A DNA stretch of 64,000 nucleotides from Halobaculum sp. MBLA0143 (GCF_041361465.1 NZ_JBGKAC010000001.1:2046001-2110000), one strand, 5' to 3'. Numbered from the stretch's first letter, positions 17,042 to 26,085 are shown. Notes: generated from the letters alone by a model not told the origin. Numbers and translations are program-made.

Positions 17042-17659
17042 GTGTCAAACACGCTCTGGCGGCTGTTCGACCCTGCCGTGTTCGCCACCGGCACGTTCGG
17101 CGTCGCGCTGACGCTGTTCGTCGTCGGCGCCGGTCGCCCCGCTCTGATCGCGCTCGTCGTCGGCTGGTTCCTCCTCACTCCGTTGTCGGGCGTCCTCAAA
17201 GAGGAGGTGTTCGACGAGGAGTTGGACGAGGCCGCCAACTCCGTGTCGAACGCCGCCGAGGTCGAGACGGACGCGGACGACCCCCTCGAACGACTCCGCG
17301 AGCGCTACGCGGCCGGCGAGATCGACGAGGCCGAGTTCGAGCGCCGGCTGGACGCCCTGATCGAGACGGAGGACGCCGACCCCGAGACCGCCCGCGACCG
17401 ACTCGACCGGACGCCCGCGGACGGCGGCCTCGACGACCTAGACATGTCCGACCTGGACGAGGCGACGGACGACGACCTAGACATGTCCGACCTGGACGAG
17501 GCGACGGACGACGACCTAGACATGTCCGACCTGGACGAGGCGACGGACGACGACCTAGACATGTCCGACCTGGACGAGGCGACGGACGACGACCTAGACA
17601 TGTCCGACCTGGACGAGGCGACGGACGACGGGCGAGACCGGGAACTGGAGCGGGAGTGA
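17042..17659 (+). CDS. Membrane protein with SHOCT-like domain and acidic repeat tail
   Basis: 205 residues from GTG 17042. Two hydrophobic helices (about residues 12-30 and 33-50) are followed by an acidic linker. A SHOCT-type short domain comes next (LERLRERYAAGEIDEAEFERRLDALI, quoted only as ending motif GEIDEAEFERRLD). The C-terminal third is five identical copies of a 13-residue acidic unit (DLDMSDLDEATDD). SHOCT domains mediate oligomerisation; the repeat tail may be a flexible, strongly negative cytoplasmic arm. Function unknown. Confidence 0.8.
   Translation: MSNTLWRLFDPAVFATGTFGVALTLFVVGAGRPALIALVVGWFLLTPLSGVLKEEVFDEELDEAANSVSNAAEVETDADDPLERLRERYAAGEIDEAEFERRLDALIETEDADPETARDRLDRTPADGGLDDLDMSDLDEATDDDLDMSDLDEATDDDLDMSDLDEATDDDLDMSDLDEATDDDLDMSDLDEATDDGRDRELERE
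17435..17629 (+). repeat. Five perfect 39-bp tandem repeats in coding sequence
   Basis: Five identical 39-bp copies, each encoding DLDMSDLDEATDD in frame. There is no synonymous difference among copies, including the rare CTA leucine codon, so the array expanded recently or is homogenised. Copy number should vary between strains. Confidence 0.97.
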
Positions 17660-17674
17660 ACGGAGGAGAGACAG

Positions 17675-17848
17675 TCAGCGGAACAGCGACCGAAGCCGAC
17701 CGGCCACACTCTTGATTCGGCCGTTCACCGGGTCCTTCAGGTCCGTCCCGTACGTCTCACGGCGTTCCTCGTCCGTTCGGTCGGCCGTGTAGATGGCGAA
17801 CCCGCTCTGGTCGGACGCCTCCCTCTCTTTCGCGTCGTTACGGCTCAT
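17675..17848 (-). CDS. Small hypothetical protein (57 aa)
   Basis: Reads MSRNDAKEREASDQSGFAIY at the N-terminus and ends in a basic amphipathic helix (NGRIKSVAGRLRSLFR). The basic tail in an otherwise acidic proteome suggests membrane or nucleic-acid contact. CTCTTATGAC (17871-17880) lies 23-32 bp before the ATG, so it seems to have its own leaderless promoter, placed over the last codons of the upstream gene. No family recognised. Confidence 0.6.
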   Translation of the reverse strand: MSRNDAKEREASDQSGFAIYTADRTDEERRETYGTDLKDPVNGRIKSVAGRLRSLFR

Positions 17849-17871
17849 ACCACGACATCGTTCTCCTTTCG

Positions 17872-18609
17872 TCATAAGAGTATCCCAACTTTCTCGCTGT
17901 ACTCGGTCGCCAGGTTGCAGACTCGTGTGTTCTTGATCTCGATCTCGCTCGTCGCTCGCTCCTCTGGGATGTCGAGCACGTCTGTCACCTCGGACTCGGA
18001 GTCGATCACGAAGACTGCTGCCGGGTTCGCCTCCGCAGGGTCGTCGTTCGGTCGGTACACCGGGGTGCCGATTATCACCTGGAGGTGGTCTGTCGCGTTG
18101 TCCTGTCTCGGCGTCGTCTCGAAGCCGTCCGGCCACTCCCCTCGCCGCTCTCTGACTGCGATCTGCTGTTTCCCCTGTCGGTAGACTGCGCCGGCACAGC
18201 CCTGCCCGGGCTTGAACTCGAGTTCGAGTTCGTCTGGACGGTACTCTCCCCGGTCTGCAGTGAAGCTGATCTCCAGTCTGTCGTCCCCGACCACCCCTCC
18301 GGCAGTTGGTCGCATGACGTTGCACCTGACCTCGACGTCGTCACCAGCGACGCTCTCGATTTCTTCGCCCGCCTTCCCGAGGTAGTCGTCGAAGAAGGTA
18401 CTCAGCTGTTGGTCTCGCTTCTGTACCGGGGGGCGGTATGTGAGGTAGTACTGTGTACCGAGGACGACTCCCAGGGAGACGGTTGCCAGCCCGGCAGCCA
18501 CCCACCCAATCCCGACGAACCCCAGGACTCCGATCAGGACACCTGTGAAGTTCACGACGACGTTCGCCAAGAACTTCTTCGTCGACTGGCGGACGCTCTC
18601 CGGTAACAT
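17872..18609 (-). CDS. Membrane-anchored protein with GAF-like sensor domain
   Basis: 245 residues from ATG 18609. Two adjacent transmembrane helices near the N-terminus (about residues 14-57) are followed by a cytoplasmic domain that looks GAF-like: GQGCAGAVYRQGKQQIAV, then HLQVIIGTPVYRP and AAVFVIDSES. No kinase or output domain follows. An upstream in-frame ATG at 18657 would add 16 residues, but those codons are AT-rich and more like promoter sequence. It diverges from hyuA across a spacer containing a perfect dyad. Base composition is less GC-rich than its neighbours. Confidence 0.65.
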   Translation of the reverse strand: MLPESVRQSTKKFLANVVVNFTGVLIGVLGFVGIGWVAAGLATVSLGVVLGTQYYLTYRPPVQKRDQQLSTFFDDYLGKAGEEIESVAGDDVEVRCNVMRPTAGGVVGDDRLEISFTADRGEYRPDELELEFKPGQGCAGAVYRQGKQQIAVRERRGEWPDGFETTPRQDNATDHLQVIIGTPVYRPNDDPAEANPAAVFVIDSESEVTDVLDIPEERATSEIEIKNTRVCNLATEYSEKVGILL

Positions 18610-18672
18610 CTCTTCTTCCCTCGCCGGTTGCTTTCGATTTGATTTCAGTTTTTGCATACGAACTGTGGCCAA

Positions 18673-18689
18673 GTGACAGGATCTGTCAC
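18673..18689. promoter_or_regulatory. Perfect 7-3-7 inverted repeat between divergent genes
   Basis: GTGACAG-GAT-CTGTCAC, a perfect dyad in the spacer between the GAF-like membrane protein gene and hyuA. Position and symmetry suit a dimeric repressor or activator site. No clear TATA box is visible for hyuA, so the role is inference. Confidence 0.45.
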
Positions 18690-18734
18690 ACCCAGAAGGC
18701 CAACGCATACGTCGGTGGCGCGAGACCGGCCGGT

Positions 18735-20828
18735 GTGCAACGAGACACGCGTGTCGGCGTCGACGTGGGCGGGACGTTCACGGACCTGGTGACGGTCGGG
18801 GACGACCGCGTCCGGGTCGACAAGGTGCCGTCGACGCCGGACGCGCCCGAGACGGGGGTGTTGGACGGGCTGGCGGGGCTGTCGGTCGACACGGAGCGGA
18901 TCGGCTTCCTGGGCCACGGGACGACCGTCGCAACGAACGCGGTGTTGGAGGGCACCTGGGCCGACACGGCGCTCGTGACGACCGCGGGGTTCCGGGACGC
19001 CGTCGAGATCGGCAGACAGACCCGCCCGGACATCTACGACTTCCGGGCCTCGAAGCCCGAGCCGGTCGTCCCACGGGACCGTCGCCACGAGGTGCCCGAA
19101 CGGATCGACGAGCGGGGGTCGGTGTTGGAGGCGTTAGACGAGTCGGCCGTCCGGGCGCTGGCGCAGGACCTCGCGGCCGCCGAGACGGACGCCGTCGCCG
19201 TCGCGTTCCTGTTCGCGTTCGAGAACCCCAGCCACGAGCGCCGGGTGCGGGAACTGCTGCGCGAGGAGGGAGTGACGGCCGCAGTGTCGCTGTCGTCGGA
19301 CGTGTTGCCGGAGATCCGCGAGTACGAGCGCTCCGTGACGACCGCGCTCAACGCCGGGCTCGTCCCGGTGGTCGACGACTACGTCGCCGCAGTCGCCGAC
19401 GGGATCGACCGACTGGGAGTCGCGGCGCCGCTCCGGCTGATGGGCTCGGACGGCGGGCTCGTGACCGCGGCGACCGCCCGCGAGCGACCCGTCGAGACGT
19501 TACTCTCCGGGCCGGCGGCGGGCGTCCGCGGGGCCGCACACGTCGCCGGCGAGGCCGGGTCGCCTCCGGGGGGGACGGCGACGGCCGAGTCGACCCGCGG
19601 CTACGACGACCTCTTGACGATGGACGTCGGCGGCACGTCGTGTGACGTGTCACTCGTCCGCGACGGCGAGCCGTTGGTGTCGACAGAGACGAGCGTCGGC
19701 GACTACCCGGTCGCGGTGCCGTCCGTCGACGTCCACACCGTCGGCGCCGGCGGCGGCTCCGTCGCCCGGGTGGACGACGGCGGCGCGCTCCGGGTGGGGC
19801 CCGACTCCGCCGGTGCCGACCCCGGGCCAGTGTGCTACGGCCGCGGCGGGACGGAGCCGACCGTCACGGACGCCCACTTCCTGCTGGGGCGGATCGACCC
19901 CGGGGCGTTCCTCGGCGACGACGTAGCCGCCGACCGCGAGGCCGTCCGGGCGGCGTTCGAGCCGTTGGCCGAGGAGCTAGGCCGGTCCGTCCGAGGCGTC
20001 GCCGAGGGGGTGCTGGCGGTCGCGGACGCCGAGACGGAGCGGGCGCTACGTGTCGTCTCCGTCGAGCGGGGTCACGACCCTCGGGAGCTGGCGTTGGTCG
20101 CGTACGGCGGCGCCGGGCCGTTGCACGCGACTGCCGTCGCCGACCGACTAGACGTGCCGACGGTGATCGTCCCCCGCGCTGCCGGCGTCCTGTCCGCGCT
20201 GGGGCTGCTCGTCGCCGACGTGACGACGGACCGCTCGGCGTCGATGGTCCGGCCGTTGACGGCGGTCGACGCCGACCGGCTCCGAGAGACGTTCGCCAGA
20301 CTGGAGTCGGAGGGGCGGGACCGACTCGCCGGCGCGGAGCGGGCGACCGAGGACGTGCGGATCGAGCGCTCGCTCGACCTCCGGTACGAGGGTCAGTCGT
20401 TCGAGCTCCAGGTGCCGGCGCCGGACCCCGCCGAGACGGCGCCGGCGGCGTTCCGGGAGACCGTCCGCGAACGGTTCCACGAACGGCACCGGCAGCGCTA
20501 CGGCCACGCGGAGTCGGGCGAGCCGGTGGAACTGGTCACCGTCAGGCTGCGGGCACGCGGCGTGGTCGAGCCGCCGACGCTGTCGCCGGGCGACCGGGCC
20601 GCGACCGTCGGCGACGCCGTCCGTGGGTCACGGTCCGTCGTCTTCGACGGCACGGACCGCGAGACGACGGTGTACGACCGCGAACGGCTCCCCGTCGGCG
20701 GGGAGTTCGACGGGCCGGCCGTCGTCGCCGGCGGCGAGAGCACGCTCGTCGTCCACCCCGGCCAGACGGCTCGGGTGGACGACCGCGGCAACCTCGTCGT
20801 CGCGGTGGACGGGGGTGTGTCGGCGTGA
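18735..20828 (+). CDS. hyuA: Hydantoinase/oxoprolinase family protein, subunit A
   Basis: 697 residues. ATP-dependent ring-opening of a hydantoin or 5-oxoproline-like lactam, as the HyuA subunit. The actin-like ATPase motifs are VGVDVGGTFTDLVTVG at the start, LGHGTTVATNAVLEG and LTMDVGGTSCDVSLV. GTG 18735 was chosen because the first motif follows within seven residues. Its stop overlaps the start of hyuB (GTGA). Whether it acts on N-methylhydantoin, oxoproline or acetone-like substrates cannot be told from sequence. Confidence 0.9.
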   Translation: MQRDTRVGVDVGGTFTDLVTVGDDRVRVDKVPSTPDAPETGVLDGLAGLSVDTERIGFLGHGTTVATNAVLEGTWADTALVTTAGFRDAVEIGRQTRPDIYDFRASKPEPVVPRDRRHEVPERIDERGSVLEALDESAVRALAQDLAAAETDAVAVAFLFAFENPSHERRVRELLREEGVTAAVSLSSDVLPEIREYERSVTTALNAGLVPVVDDYVAAVADGIDRLGVAAPLRLMGSDGGLVTAATARERPVETLLSGPAAGVRGAAHVAGEAGSPPGGTATAESTRGYDDLLTMDVGGTSCDVSLVRDGEPLVSTETSVGDYPVAVPSVDVHTVGAGGGSVARVDDGGALRVGPDSAGADPGPVCYGRGGTEPTVTDAHFLLGRIDPGAFLGDDVAADREAVRAAFEPLAEELGRSVRGVAEGVLAVADAETERALRVVSVERGHDPRELALVAYGGAGPLHATAVADRLDVPTVIVPRAAGVLSALGLLVADVTTDRSASMVRPLTAVDADRLRETFARLESEGRDRLAGAERATEDVRIERSLDLRYEGQSFELQVPAPDPAETAPAAFRETVRERFHERHRQRYGHAESGEPVELVTVRLRARGVVEPPTLSPGDRAATVGDAVRGSRSVVFDGTDRETTVYDRERLPVGGEFDGPAVVAGGESTLVVHPGQTARVDDRGNLVVAVDGGVSA

Positions 20829-22666
20829 GCGACCGGAGCGACGCAGGTGGCGACGAGGACGCCACCGGAGTCGACTCGGTGACGCTGTCCGTGATCCGCA
20901 ACGGGCTGGAGGCGGTCGCCGAGGAGATGAACGCCGATCTCGTTCGGACGGCCTACTCCCCGAACGTGACGGAGCGACGGGACTGCTCGACGGCGTTGTT
21001 CGACGCCGACGGCGAGATGGTCGCACAGGCGGAGACGATCCCGGTCCACCTCGGCGCGATGCCGTTCTCCGTCGCGGCCGCGGTGGAGGCGTTCCCGCGG
21101 TCGGAACTCCGGCCGGGCGACTCGATCCTCCTGAACGACCCGTTCCGCGGCGGCGCCCACCTCCCGGATCTCACGCTCGTGACGCCGATCTTCGACCGGC
21201 CGGGCGACGAGATCGTCGCCTTTGCCGCCAACCGTGCACACCACGCCGACGTGGGAGGCACGACCGGGGGCAGCGTCGGAGCGACGACGACGGAGATCTA
21301 CCAAGAGGGACTGCGGGTCCCGCCGGTGAAGTACGAGGTCGGCGAGGGGCGCACCACCGGGCCGGAGGGACAGCCCCGCGCCGACTCTGTCGTCGCCGAG
21401 GACGTACAGGCGTTGCTGCTGGCGAACGTCCGGACGCCGGACGAGCGCCGTGGGGACCTCCGGGCCCAGACGGCCGCGAACGCGACCGGTCGACGCCGCT
21501 ACCACGACCTCTTGGCGGAGCACGGCGACACCCTGTCGCGGGCGACGAGCGCGATCCAGGACTACTCCGAGCGACGGATGCGGGCGGCGCTGGCGGAGCT
21601 GCCGGACGGTCGCTTCGAGTTCGAGACACACCTGGAAGACGACGGCCGCGGCAACGGCCCGCTCCCGATCCGGGTCGCGGTCGTGATCGACGACACGGAC
21701 GTGACCGTCGACTTCGCCGGCACGGCCGACCAGACGGACGGACCGGTCAACGCCGTCCGGGCAGTGACGGCGTCGGCGACGTACTACGCGCTCCGGTGCG
21801 TGACGGACCCGGAGATCCCGCCAAACGCGGGCTGTTACCGACCGATTCGGATCGAGACGCCGACCGGGAGTCTCGTCGACGCCGAGCCGCCCGCGGCGGT
21901 CGTCGGCGGCAACTTAGAGACCTCACAACGGGTCGTCGACTGCGTGTTCGGCGCGCTCGCCGAGGCCGACCCGACGGCCGTGCCGGCGGCCGGCCAGGGG
22001 ACGATGAACAACGTCACCTTCGGCGGGACCGACCCCCGACCCGACCGTGACGGGGAGTACGCCTTCTACGAGACGGAGGCCGGCGGCGCCGGTGCCCACG
22101 CCGGCGGCGACGGCGACGACGCCGTCCACGTCCACATGTCGAACACGCTCAACACGCCGGCGGAGGTGGTCGAGACCGCCTACCCCCTCCGCGTCGAGCG
22201 GTACGCGCTCCGCCCCGACACCGGCGGCGCCGGCCGCCACCGCGGGGGGCTGGGGCTCCGCCGGGACGTGCGCGTCCGCGACCACGCCGCACGGTGTAGT
22301 CTGTTGGCCGAGCGCCGGACGAGCCGCCCGTACGGTCTCGGCGGCGGCGAGCCCGGCGCGACCGGGGGGGCCGCCCTCGTCGACGACGACGGCCGAGACC
22401 TGGAGTCGCTGCCGGCCAAGACCACGCTGGAGCTCGACCCCGGGAGCGTCGTCAGCGTCCGGACGCCCGGTGGCGGCGGCTTCGGCGACCCCGAAGACCG
22501 CGACCCGGCGGCCGTCGTCCGCGACCTCCGTCTGGGGAAGCTGTCCGTCGACCGAGCGCGAGAGGTGTACGGGATCGACGCCGACGATGTCGTCGCCGCC
22601 GAGACGGGGTCGGGAACGGGCGGCGGTACGGTGGGCAGCGACGAGGGAGACGACGGCGAAGAGTGA
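20825..22666 (+). CDS. hyuB: Hydantoinase B/oxoprolinase family protein
   Basis: 613 residues; partner of HyuA. Recognised by [25 protein letters not shown] near the start (quoted in part as [21 protein letters not shown]), [35 protein letters not shown], the [11 protein letters not shown] loop and the glycine-rich [15 protein letters not shown] end. Both subunits are complete, so a functional heteromer is likely. The last 20 residues are a Gly/Asp/Glu tail. Confidence 0.92.
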   Translation: MSDRSDAGGDEDATGVDSVTLSVIRNGLEAVAEEMNADLVRTAYSPNVTERRDCSTALFDADGEMVAQAETIPVHLGAMPFSVAAAVEAFPRSELRPGDSILLNDPFRGGAHLPDLTLVTPIFDRPGDEIVAFAANRAHHADVGGTTGGSVGATTTEIYQEGLRVPPVKYEVGEGRTTGPEGQPRADSVVAEDVQALLLANVRTPDERRGDLRAQTAANATGRRRYHDLLAEHGDTLSRATSAIQDYSERRMRAALAELPDGRFEFETHLEDDGRGNGPLPIRVAVVIDDTDVTVDFAGTADQTDGPVNAVRAVTASATYYALRCVTDPEIPPNAGCYRPIRIETPTGSLVDAEPPAAVVGGNLETSQRVVDCVFGALAEADPTAVPAAGQGTMNNVTFGGTDPRPDRDGEYAFYETEAGGAGAHAGGDGDDAVHVHMSNTLNTPAEVVETAYPLRVERYALRPDTGGAGRHRGGLGLRRDVRVRDHAARCSLLAERRTSRPYGLGGGEPGATGGAALVDDDGRDLESLPAKTTLELDPGSVVSVRTPGGGGFGDPEDRDPAAVVRDLRLGKLSVDRAREVYGIDADDVVAAETGSGTGGGTVGSDEGDDGEE

Positions 22667-22784
22667 GTCGTGGGTGAGCGGGGTTCGGCGTCGGGGTGTA
22701 GCTCGTCGCGTGTGTCACCGAGCGTGACTGCCGGGAGTACGTGACTGTCGTTCTCTCGTTAGTAATTAGCCGTGATTGGACAAT

Positions 22785-22792
22785 CTTATATC
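22785..22792 (+). promoter_or_regulatory. TATA box of the exported protease gene
   Basis: CTTATATC, 24-31 bp upstream of ATG 22816, within a local AT-rich stretch. It supports that start over an upstream in-frame ATG and predicts a leaderless mRNA. Confidence 0.65.
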
Positions 22793-22815
22793 GAAGTGTT
22801 CTAGAAACCTCGGCC

Positions 22816-23889
22816 ATGCCTCGGAAGATCCCGACGGGAACGACGCTCCAGCTCGGTCAGAAGCTCCGGTCCACCTCGCGCCGCTCCGTGTTGCGCGGGC
22901 TCGCCGCCGCCGCGACCACCTCCGGCGCGGCGCTGTCGACGGCCGTCGAGCGGGCCTACGGGAAGAAGCCCGACGGCCGCGTGATCGTCCACACGGACGA
23001 CGTTCACGGCCAGCCGGACGAGGTGCGCGTGATCCCGAAGGAACGCTACCGCCGGCTGAAGGTGTACGAACGACTTCCGATCCAGAAGTTCACGGCCCGT
23101 GACGGGATTCAGGCCGTCACGATCACCCAGCAGTCCGACGATCCGACGGACCTCGCGCTGAAGTTCCTCGTGGAGACGAACGACCGCGCGACCCGTCGGA
23201 ACGTGCCGAACAACTACAGTCAGGTGCCGACTGTGGTGGAGGAACAGCCCGTGGAGACGACGCCGGAGGCGATCGAGGGGGGCAGTTCCGTCGATAATCC
23301 CAACAAGGGTGGAGAAGCCAACGGTACAGTTTGTATCGTCGGGTACGATGCAGATATGGATGGAGAGCTGATCCTCACTGCCGATCACGTCATGGAGGGC
23401 GACGATATGTACTTCGCCGGCGACAAAATCGCAGAACTCCACGAACGGGACCAGTCACTCGACGTGACATCGTACGAACTGACGAGCAGTATCGATACCG
23501 ATCCACTGGACACCTACAGTAGTAAGGTAGAACCAGTGTCTGGTGCGTGGCAGTTCGCAGGGCTCGCCGACAAGGTCGGACAGACGGACGACGGCGACAC
23601 CGTGTCCGACGGTGAGACAGTCGATGTTGACATGTACGGCAGCACGAGCCAGCACGTGAGTGACAAGTGTAACAACACCAAGCGGTCAGATCAGATCGAG
23701 TATCAGGCAGACATGGAGCACTGGCGGACGGATAGTGGAGACTCTGGAGGTCCTTGGGTCGATCAGAACGGCAAATTACTCGGAGTCCACCATGGGTCGG
23801 ACAGTTATTTCCTGACCGGAGAGAAGTGGAGCACAGCCACCGTTGGTCGACCCGCGTTAGATGCAGTAGAGGTGTCGCTGTCGAGCTAG
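22816..23889 (+). CDS. Tat-exported trypsin-like (S1-fold) serine protease
   Basis: 357 residues. A twin-arginine signal (TSRRSVLRGLAAAATTSGAAL) directs folded export. After a pro-like region of about 110 residues comes a chymotrypsin-fold domain. The catalytic triad is plausible: His191 in LILTADHVMEG, Asp216 in SLDVTSYEL and Ser310 in SGDSGGPWVDQNG. Cys173 and Cys285 could pair. From about base 23300 the GC content drops well below that of neighbours, suggesting the protease domain was acquired or evolves differently. It converges on the lipoprotein array with a nine-base gap. Confidence 0.85.
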   Translation: MPRKIPTGTTLQLGQKLRSTSRRSVLRGLAAAATTSGAALSTAVERAYGKKPDGRVIVHTDDVHGQPDEVRVIPKERYRRLKVYERLPIQKFTARDGIQAVTITQQSDDPTDLALKFLVETNDRATRRNVPNNYSQVPTVVEEQPVETTPEAIEGGSSVDNPNKGGEANGTVCIVGYDADMDGELILTADHVMEGDDMYFAGDKIAELHERDQSLDVTSYELTSSIDTDPLDTYSSKVEPVSGAWQFAGLADKVGQTDDGDTVSDGETVDVDMYGSTSQHVSDKCNNTKRSDQIEYQADMEHWRTDSGDSGGPWVDQNGKLLGVHHGSDSYFLTGEKWSTATVGRPALDAVEVSLSS

Positions 23890-23897
23890 CAGCCGAC

Positions 23898-24404
23898 TCA
23901 GATGGAAACAGTACCGGAGAGCTGCACCTCGTCTCTGTGTGAGTAGTGTTCGACGTGGACTCGTTCGATTTCGTGTTCCCCGCCAGTCAGAACAGTGACG
24001 AGGTACTGAACGGTGGAGGCGTTTTCCTCACAGCCACCAGGACCGAGATCGATCCCGTTCCGAATGGTCACACGTAGCGTGTCGTCGCGGAGTTCGATCC
24101 GGGAGACACGGGTCTCCCGGCAGTCTGGGTCACCGATTCCGGTCGTCGCACCTCTGATTAGAATTCGATCTTCCCTCCGCTCGGCTCCGGAGGTTCCATC
24201 AAGACGACCCGAAACGTCGCTCGGCACCTCCGATGGATACTCTATTCCATCGATAGACCTGCAGGGCCGTCCGATCACCTCCCCACAGTAGACGATTTCC
24301 ACTCTCCGCCGTGGGATCCCGACGATCGTCGCCGGGCGACGCTCGGTCAGACACCCCGCGAGCCCGCCGACCGCGACCGCCGACAGCAACGCACGTCGCT
24401 TCAC
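23898..24404 (-). CDS. Array lipoprotein 1 (cysteine-containing paralogue)
   Basis: 168 residues from GTG 24404. First of five tandem paralogues. The shared signal MKRRALLSAVAVGGLAGC carries a twin-arginine pair and lipobox. Four cysteines after the lipidated one match the array pattern: CGEVIGRPC, GDPDC and GGCEEN, enough for two disulfides outside the cell. The core ILIRGATTGIGDPDCRETRV and the VEHYSHRDEVQLSG end are family hallmarks. It is the most diverged copy in its middle segment (DVSGRLDGTSGAERRED). No known family recognised. Confidence 0.75.
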   Translation of the reverse strand: MKRRALLSAVAVGGLAGCLTERRPATIVGIPRRRVEIVYCGEVIGRPCRSIDGIEYPSEVPSDVSGRLDGTSGAERREDRILIRGATTGIGDPDCRETRVSRIELRDDTLRVTIRNGIDLGPGGCEENASTVQYLVTVLTGGEHEIERVHVEHYSHRDEVQLSGTVSI

Positions 24405-24425
24405 ACTCGTTATTTCATCGACTTA

Positions 24426-24437
24426 CATATAAGTCTA
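24426..24437 (-). promoter_or_regulatory. Conserved promoter box of array lipoprotein 1
   Basis: TAGACTTATATG on the minus strand, its TAGA end 33 bp before the start codon. It matches the boxes of the other four copies (consensus TAGAYYYAT). Confidence 0.6.
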
Positions 24438-24440
24438 TCC

Positions 24441-24962
24441 TTATCCACGTTGACTCTCTGGCGGATAGATGATGTCCGACATCATCTCTTCACCCTCCGT
24501 AGAGTAGTGGACGATCCAGACTCGCTCGACGCGCTCGGTGTCTTCTGGACCGATAGCGACGCGGTAATTGATTTCCTTGGAGTACTCGATACACCCAGGC
24601 GGGAGCGGGCTCTCACTGTTCCGAACCAACACCCACAGCACTCCATCGGTCAGTTCGATCGTCCAAACACACTTCGCGCGACAGTTCTGGTCTCCACTGC
24701 CGGGAATGTACCCTCTAACGACGAGACGACCGTCTTCCAAGTACGCCGTTGCGCCGCCGGCGGACTGAATCTGTACCTGAAGCTCCCGGTCAACGGGCCG
24801 TTCCATCGAGTTGACCTGAGCGCACGGTCGTCTGATCACCTCGCCGCACGTCTGCACGTCGACCGGCTGATTTAATCCCACGACGGTGGGCGGCTTCCGG
24901 ACGGACAGACACCCCGCGAGCCCGCCGGCCGCGACCGCCGACAGCAACGCACGTCGCTTCAT
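24441..24962 (-). CDS. Array lipoprotein 2 (cysteine-containing paralogue)
   Basis: 173 residues. Start ATG 24962 is preferred to ATG 24971 because it matches the other copies exactly and the promoter box spacing. Signal and lipobox as in copy 1. The cysteine motifs are CGEVIRRPC, GDQNCRAKC and PPGCIEY; the extra cysteine in RAKC is shared only with copy 3. Closest relative in the array is copy 3 (GGATAY, DGRLVVRGYI, WTIEL, GPEDTERVE shared). Confidence 0.75.
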   Translation of the reverse strand: MKRRALLSAVAAGGLAGCLSVRKPPTVVGLNQPVDVQTCGEVIRRPCAQVNSMERPVDRELQVQIQSAGGATAYLEDGRLVVRGYIPGSGDQNCRAKCVWTIELTDGVLWVLVRNSESPLPPGCIEYSKEINYRVAIGPEDTERVERVWIVHYSTEGEEMMSDIIYPPESQRG

Positions 24963-24981
24963 GCCCGTCATTCCGCAAACG

Positions 24982-24995
24982 CATGAATAAGTCTA
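24982..24995 (-). promoter_or_regulatory. Conserved promoter box of array lipoprotein 2
   Basis: TAGACTTATTCATG on the minus strand, its TAGA end 33 bp before the ATG at 24962. This spacing decides that start. Confidence 0.6.
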
Positions 24996-25009
24996 GGGAA
25001 CTGCCGGCG

Positions 25010-25522
25010 TTAGGCTGCCGACCGGTAGACGATGTCTGACATTATTTTCTCACCGTTCGTGGAGTAGAGGACGACCCAGACTTTCTCGACGCGTTCGGTG
25101 TCTTCTGGCCCGAGAGAAACGCGATAATTAATCGTCCCGATGTCCTCTGTACAGCCGGTCGAAAGCGGATTCTCTCTGTTCTGGACCGATACCCACAGCA
25201 CTCCGTCGATCAGTTCGATAGTCCAGTCGCAGTTCGTTCGGCAGTTCGGATCCCCGTTACCGAGGATGTACCCTCTGACGACGAGACGGCCGTCCGCTGT
25301 GTACGCCGTCGCCCCACCGACGAACTGAATACGGACCTGAAGCTCCTCCTCGGTGAGCCGTTCCATCGAGTCGACCCGAGCGCACGGTCGGCCAATCTCT
25401 TTGCTACACGTCTCCACGTCGACCGTCTGATCCAGCCCGACGACGGTCGGTGGCGTCCGGACGGACACACACCCCGCGAGCCCGCCGACCGCGACCGCCG
25501 ACAGCAACGCACGTCGCTTCAT
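25010..25522 (-). CDS. Array lipoprotein 3 (cysteine-containing paralogue)
   Basis: 170 residues from ATG 25522. Cysteine motifs are CSKEIGRPC, GDPNCRTNC and STGCTED. The body resembles copy 2, while the stretch after the lipobox (VSVRTPPTVVGLDQTV) is identical to copy 4. This mosaic pattern indicates recombination or gene conversion within the array. Confidence 0.75.
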   Translation of the reverse strand: MKRRALLSAVAVGGLAGCVSVRTPPTVVGLDQTVDVETCSKEIGRPCARVDSMERLTEEELQVRIQFVGGATAYTADGRLVVRGYILGNGDPNCRTNCDWTIELIDGVLWVSVQNRENPLSTGCTEDIGTINYRVSLGPEDTERVEKVWVVLYSTNGEKIMSDIVYRSAA

Positions 25523-25546
25523 ACCAGATCAACTCGAATCGGGGCC

Positions 25547-25556
25547 GATAGGTCTA
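25547..25556 (-). promoter_or_regulatory. Conserved promoter box of array lipoprotein 3
   Basis: TAGACCTATC on the minus strand, its TAGA end 34 bp before ATG 25522. It is the most GC-rich variant of the array box. Confidence 0.5.
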
Positions 25557-25572
25557 GGGAAGATTCACAGTC

Positions 25573-26085
25573 CTACGCCGCCGCGATGTCGATCGTACCG
25601 GATAAGATTACACCCCGTTTGTCTGAACGGTGTTCGACGTGGACAGCCTCGACACAATCACTCTCTCCCGTGTCGAGTCCAATCCGGTACTGTACCGCTC
25701 CAGCGCTCTCCTCGCACAGAACTGGAAAGACGCTCGCGCCGTCCCGAACGACGACGGCCAGCGTCTGTCCTCGTAGCTCGATCCGTGAGACGTGCGCTGC
25801 ACGGCACTCCACGTCTTCGACCCCAGTCACGAATCCTCTGACGACGAGTGAGTCGTCCGTGCGGTAGACGGCGACCCCGCCACCGACCGCCTCGCGTATC
25901 TGAATGGGCCGGTCGATGAAGCGGTCGATTCCGCGGACGGAGTCACAGGGCCGATCGATCGGCTTCCCACAGCGGGACATTTCGACCGTCTGATCCAGCC
26001 CGACGACGGTCGGTGGCGTCCGAACGGACACACACCCCGCGAGCCCGCCGACCGCGACCGCCGACAGCAACGCTCGTCGCTTCAC
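25573..26085 (-). CDS. Array lipoprotein 4 (cysteine-containing paralogue)
   Basis: 170 residues from GTG 26085, chosen by comparison with the other copies and promoter spacing; ATG 26091 would add two residues. Cysteine motifs are CGKPIDRPC, EDVEC and PVLCEES; an additional cysteine lies in ESDCVEAV. The N-terminal 30 residues match copy 3, but the body (VRGFVTGVEDVECRAAHVSR, VEHRSDKRGVILSG) is closer to copies 1 and 5. Confidence 0.75.
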   Translation of the reverse strand: MKRRALLSAVAVGGLAGCVSVRTPPTVVGLDQTVEMSRCGKPIDRPCDSVRGIDRFIDRPIQIREAVGGGVAVYRTDDSLVVRGFVTGVEDVECRAAHVSRIELRGQTLAVVVRDGASVFPVLCEESAGAVQYRIGLDTGESDCVEAVHVEHRSDKRGVILSGTIDIAAA

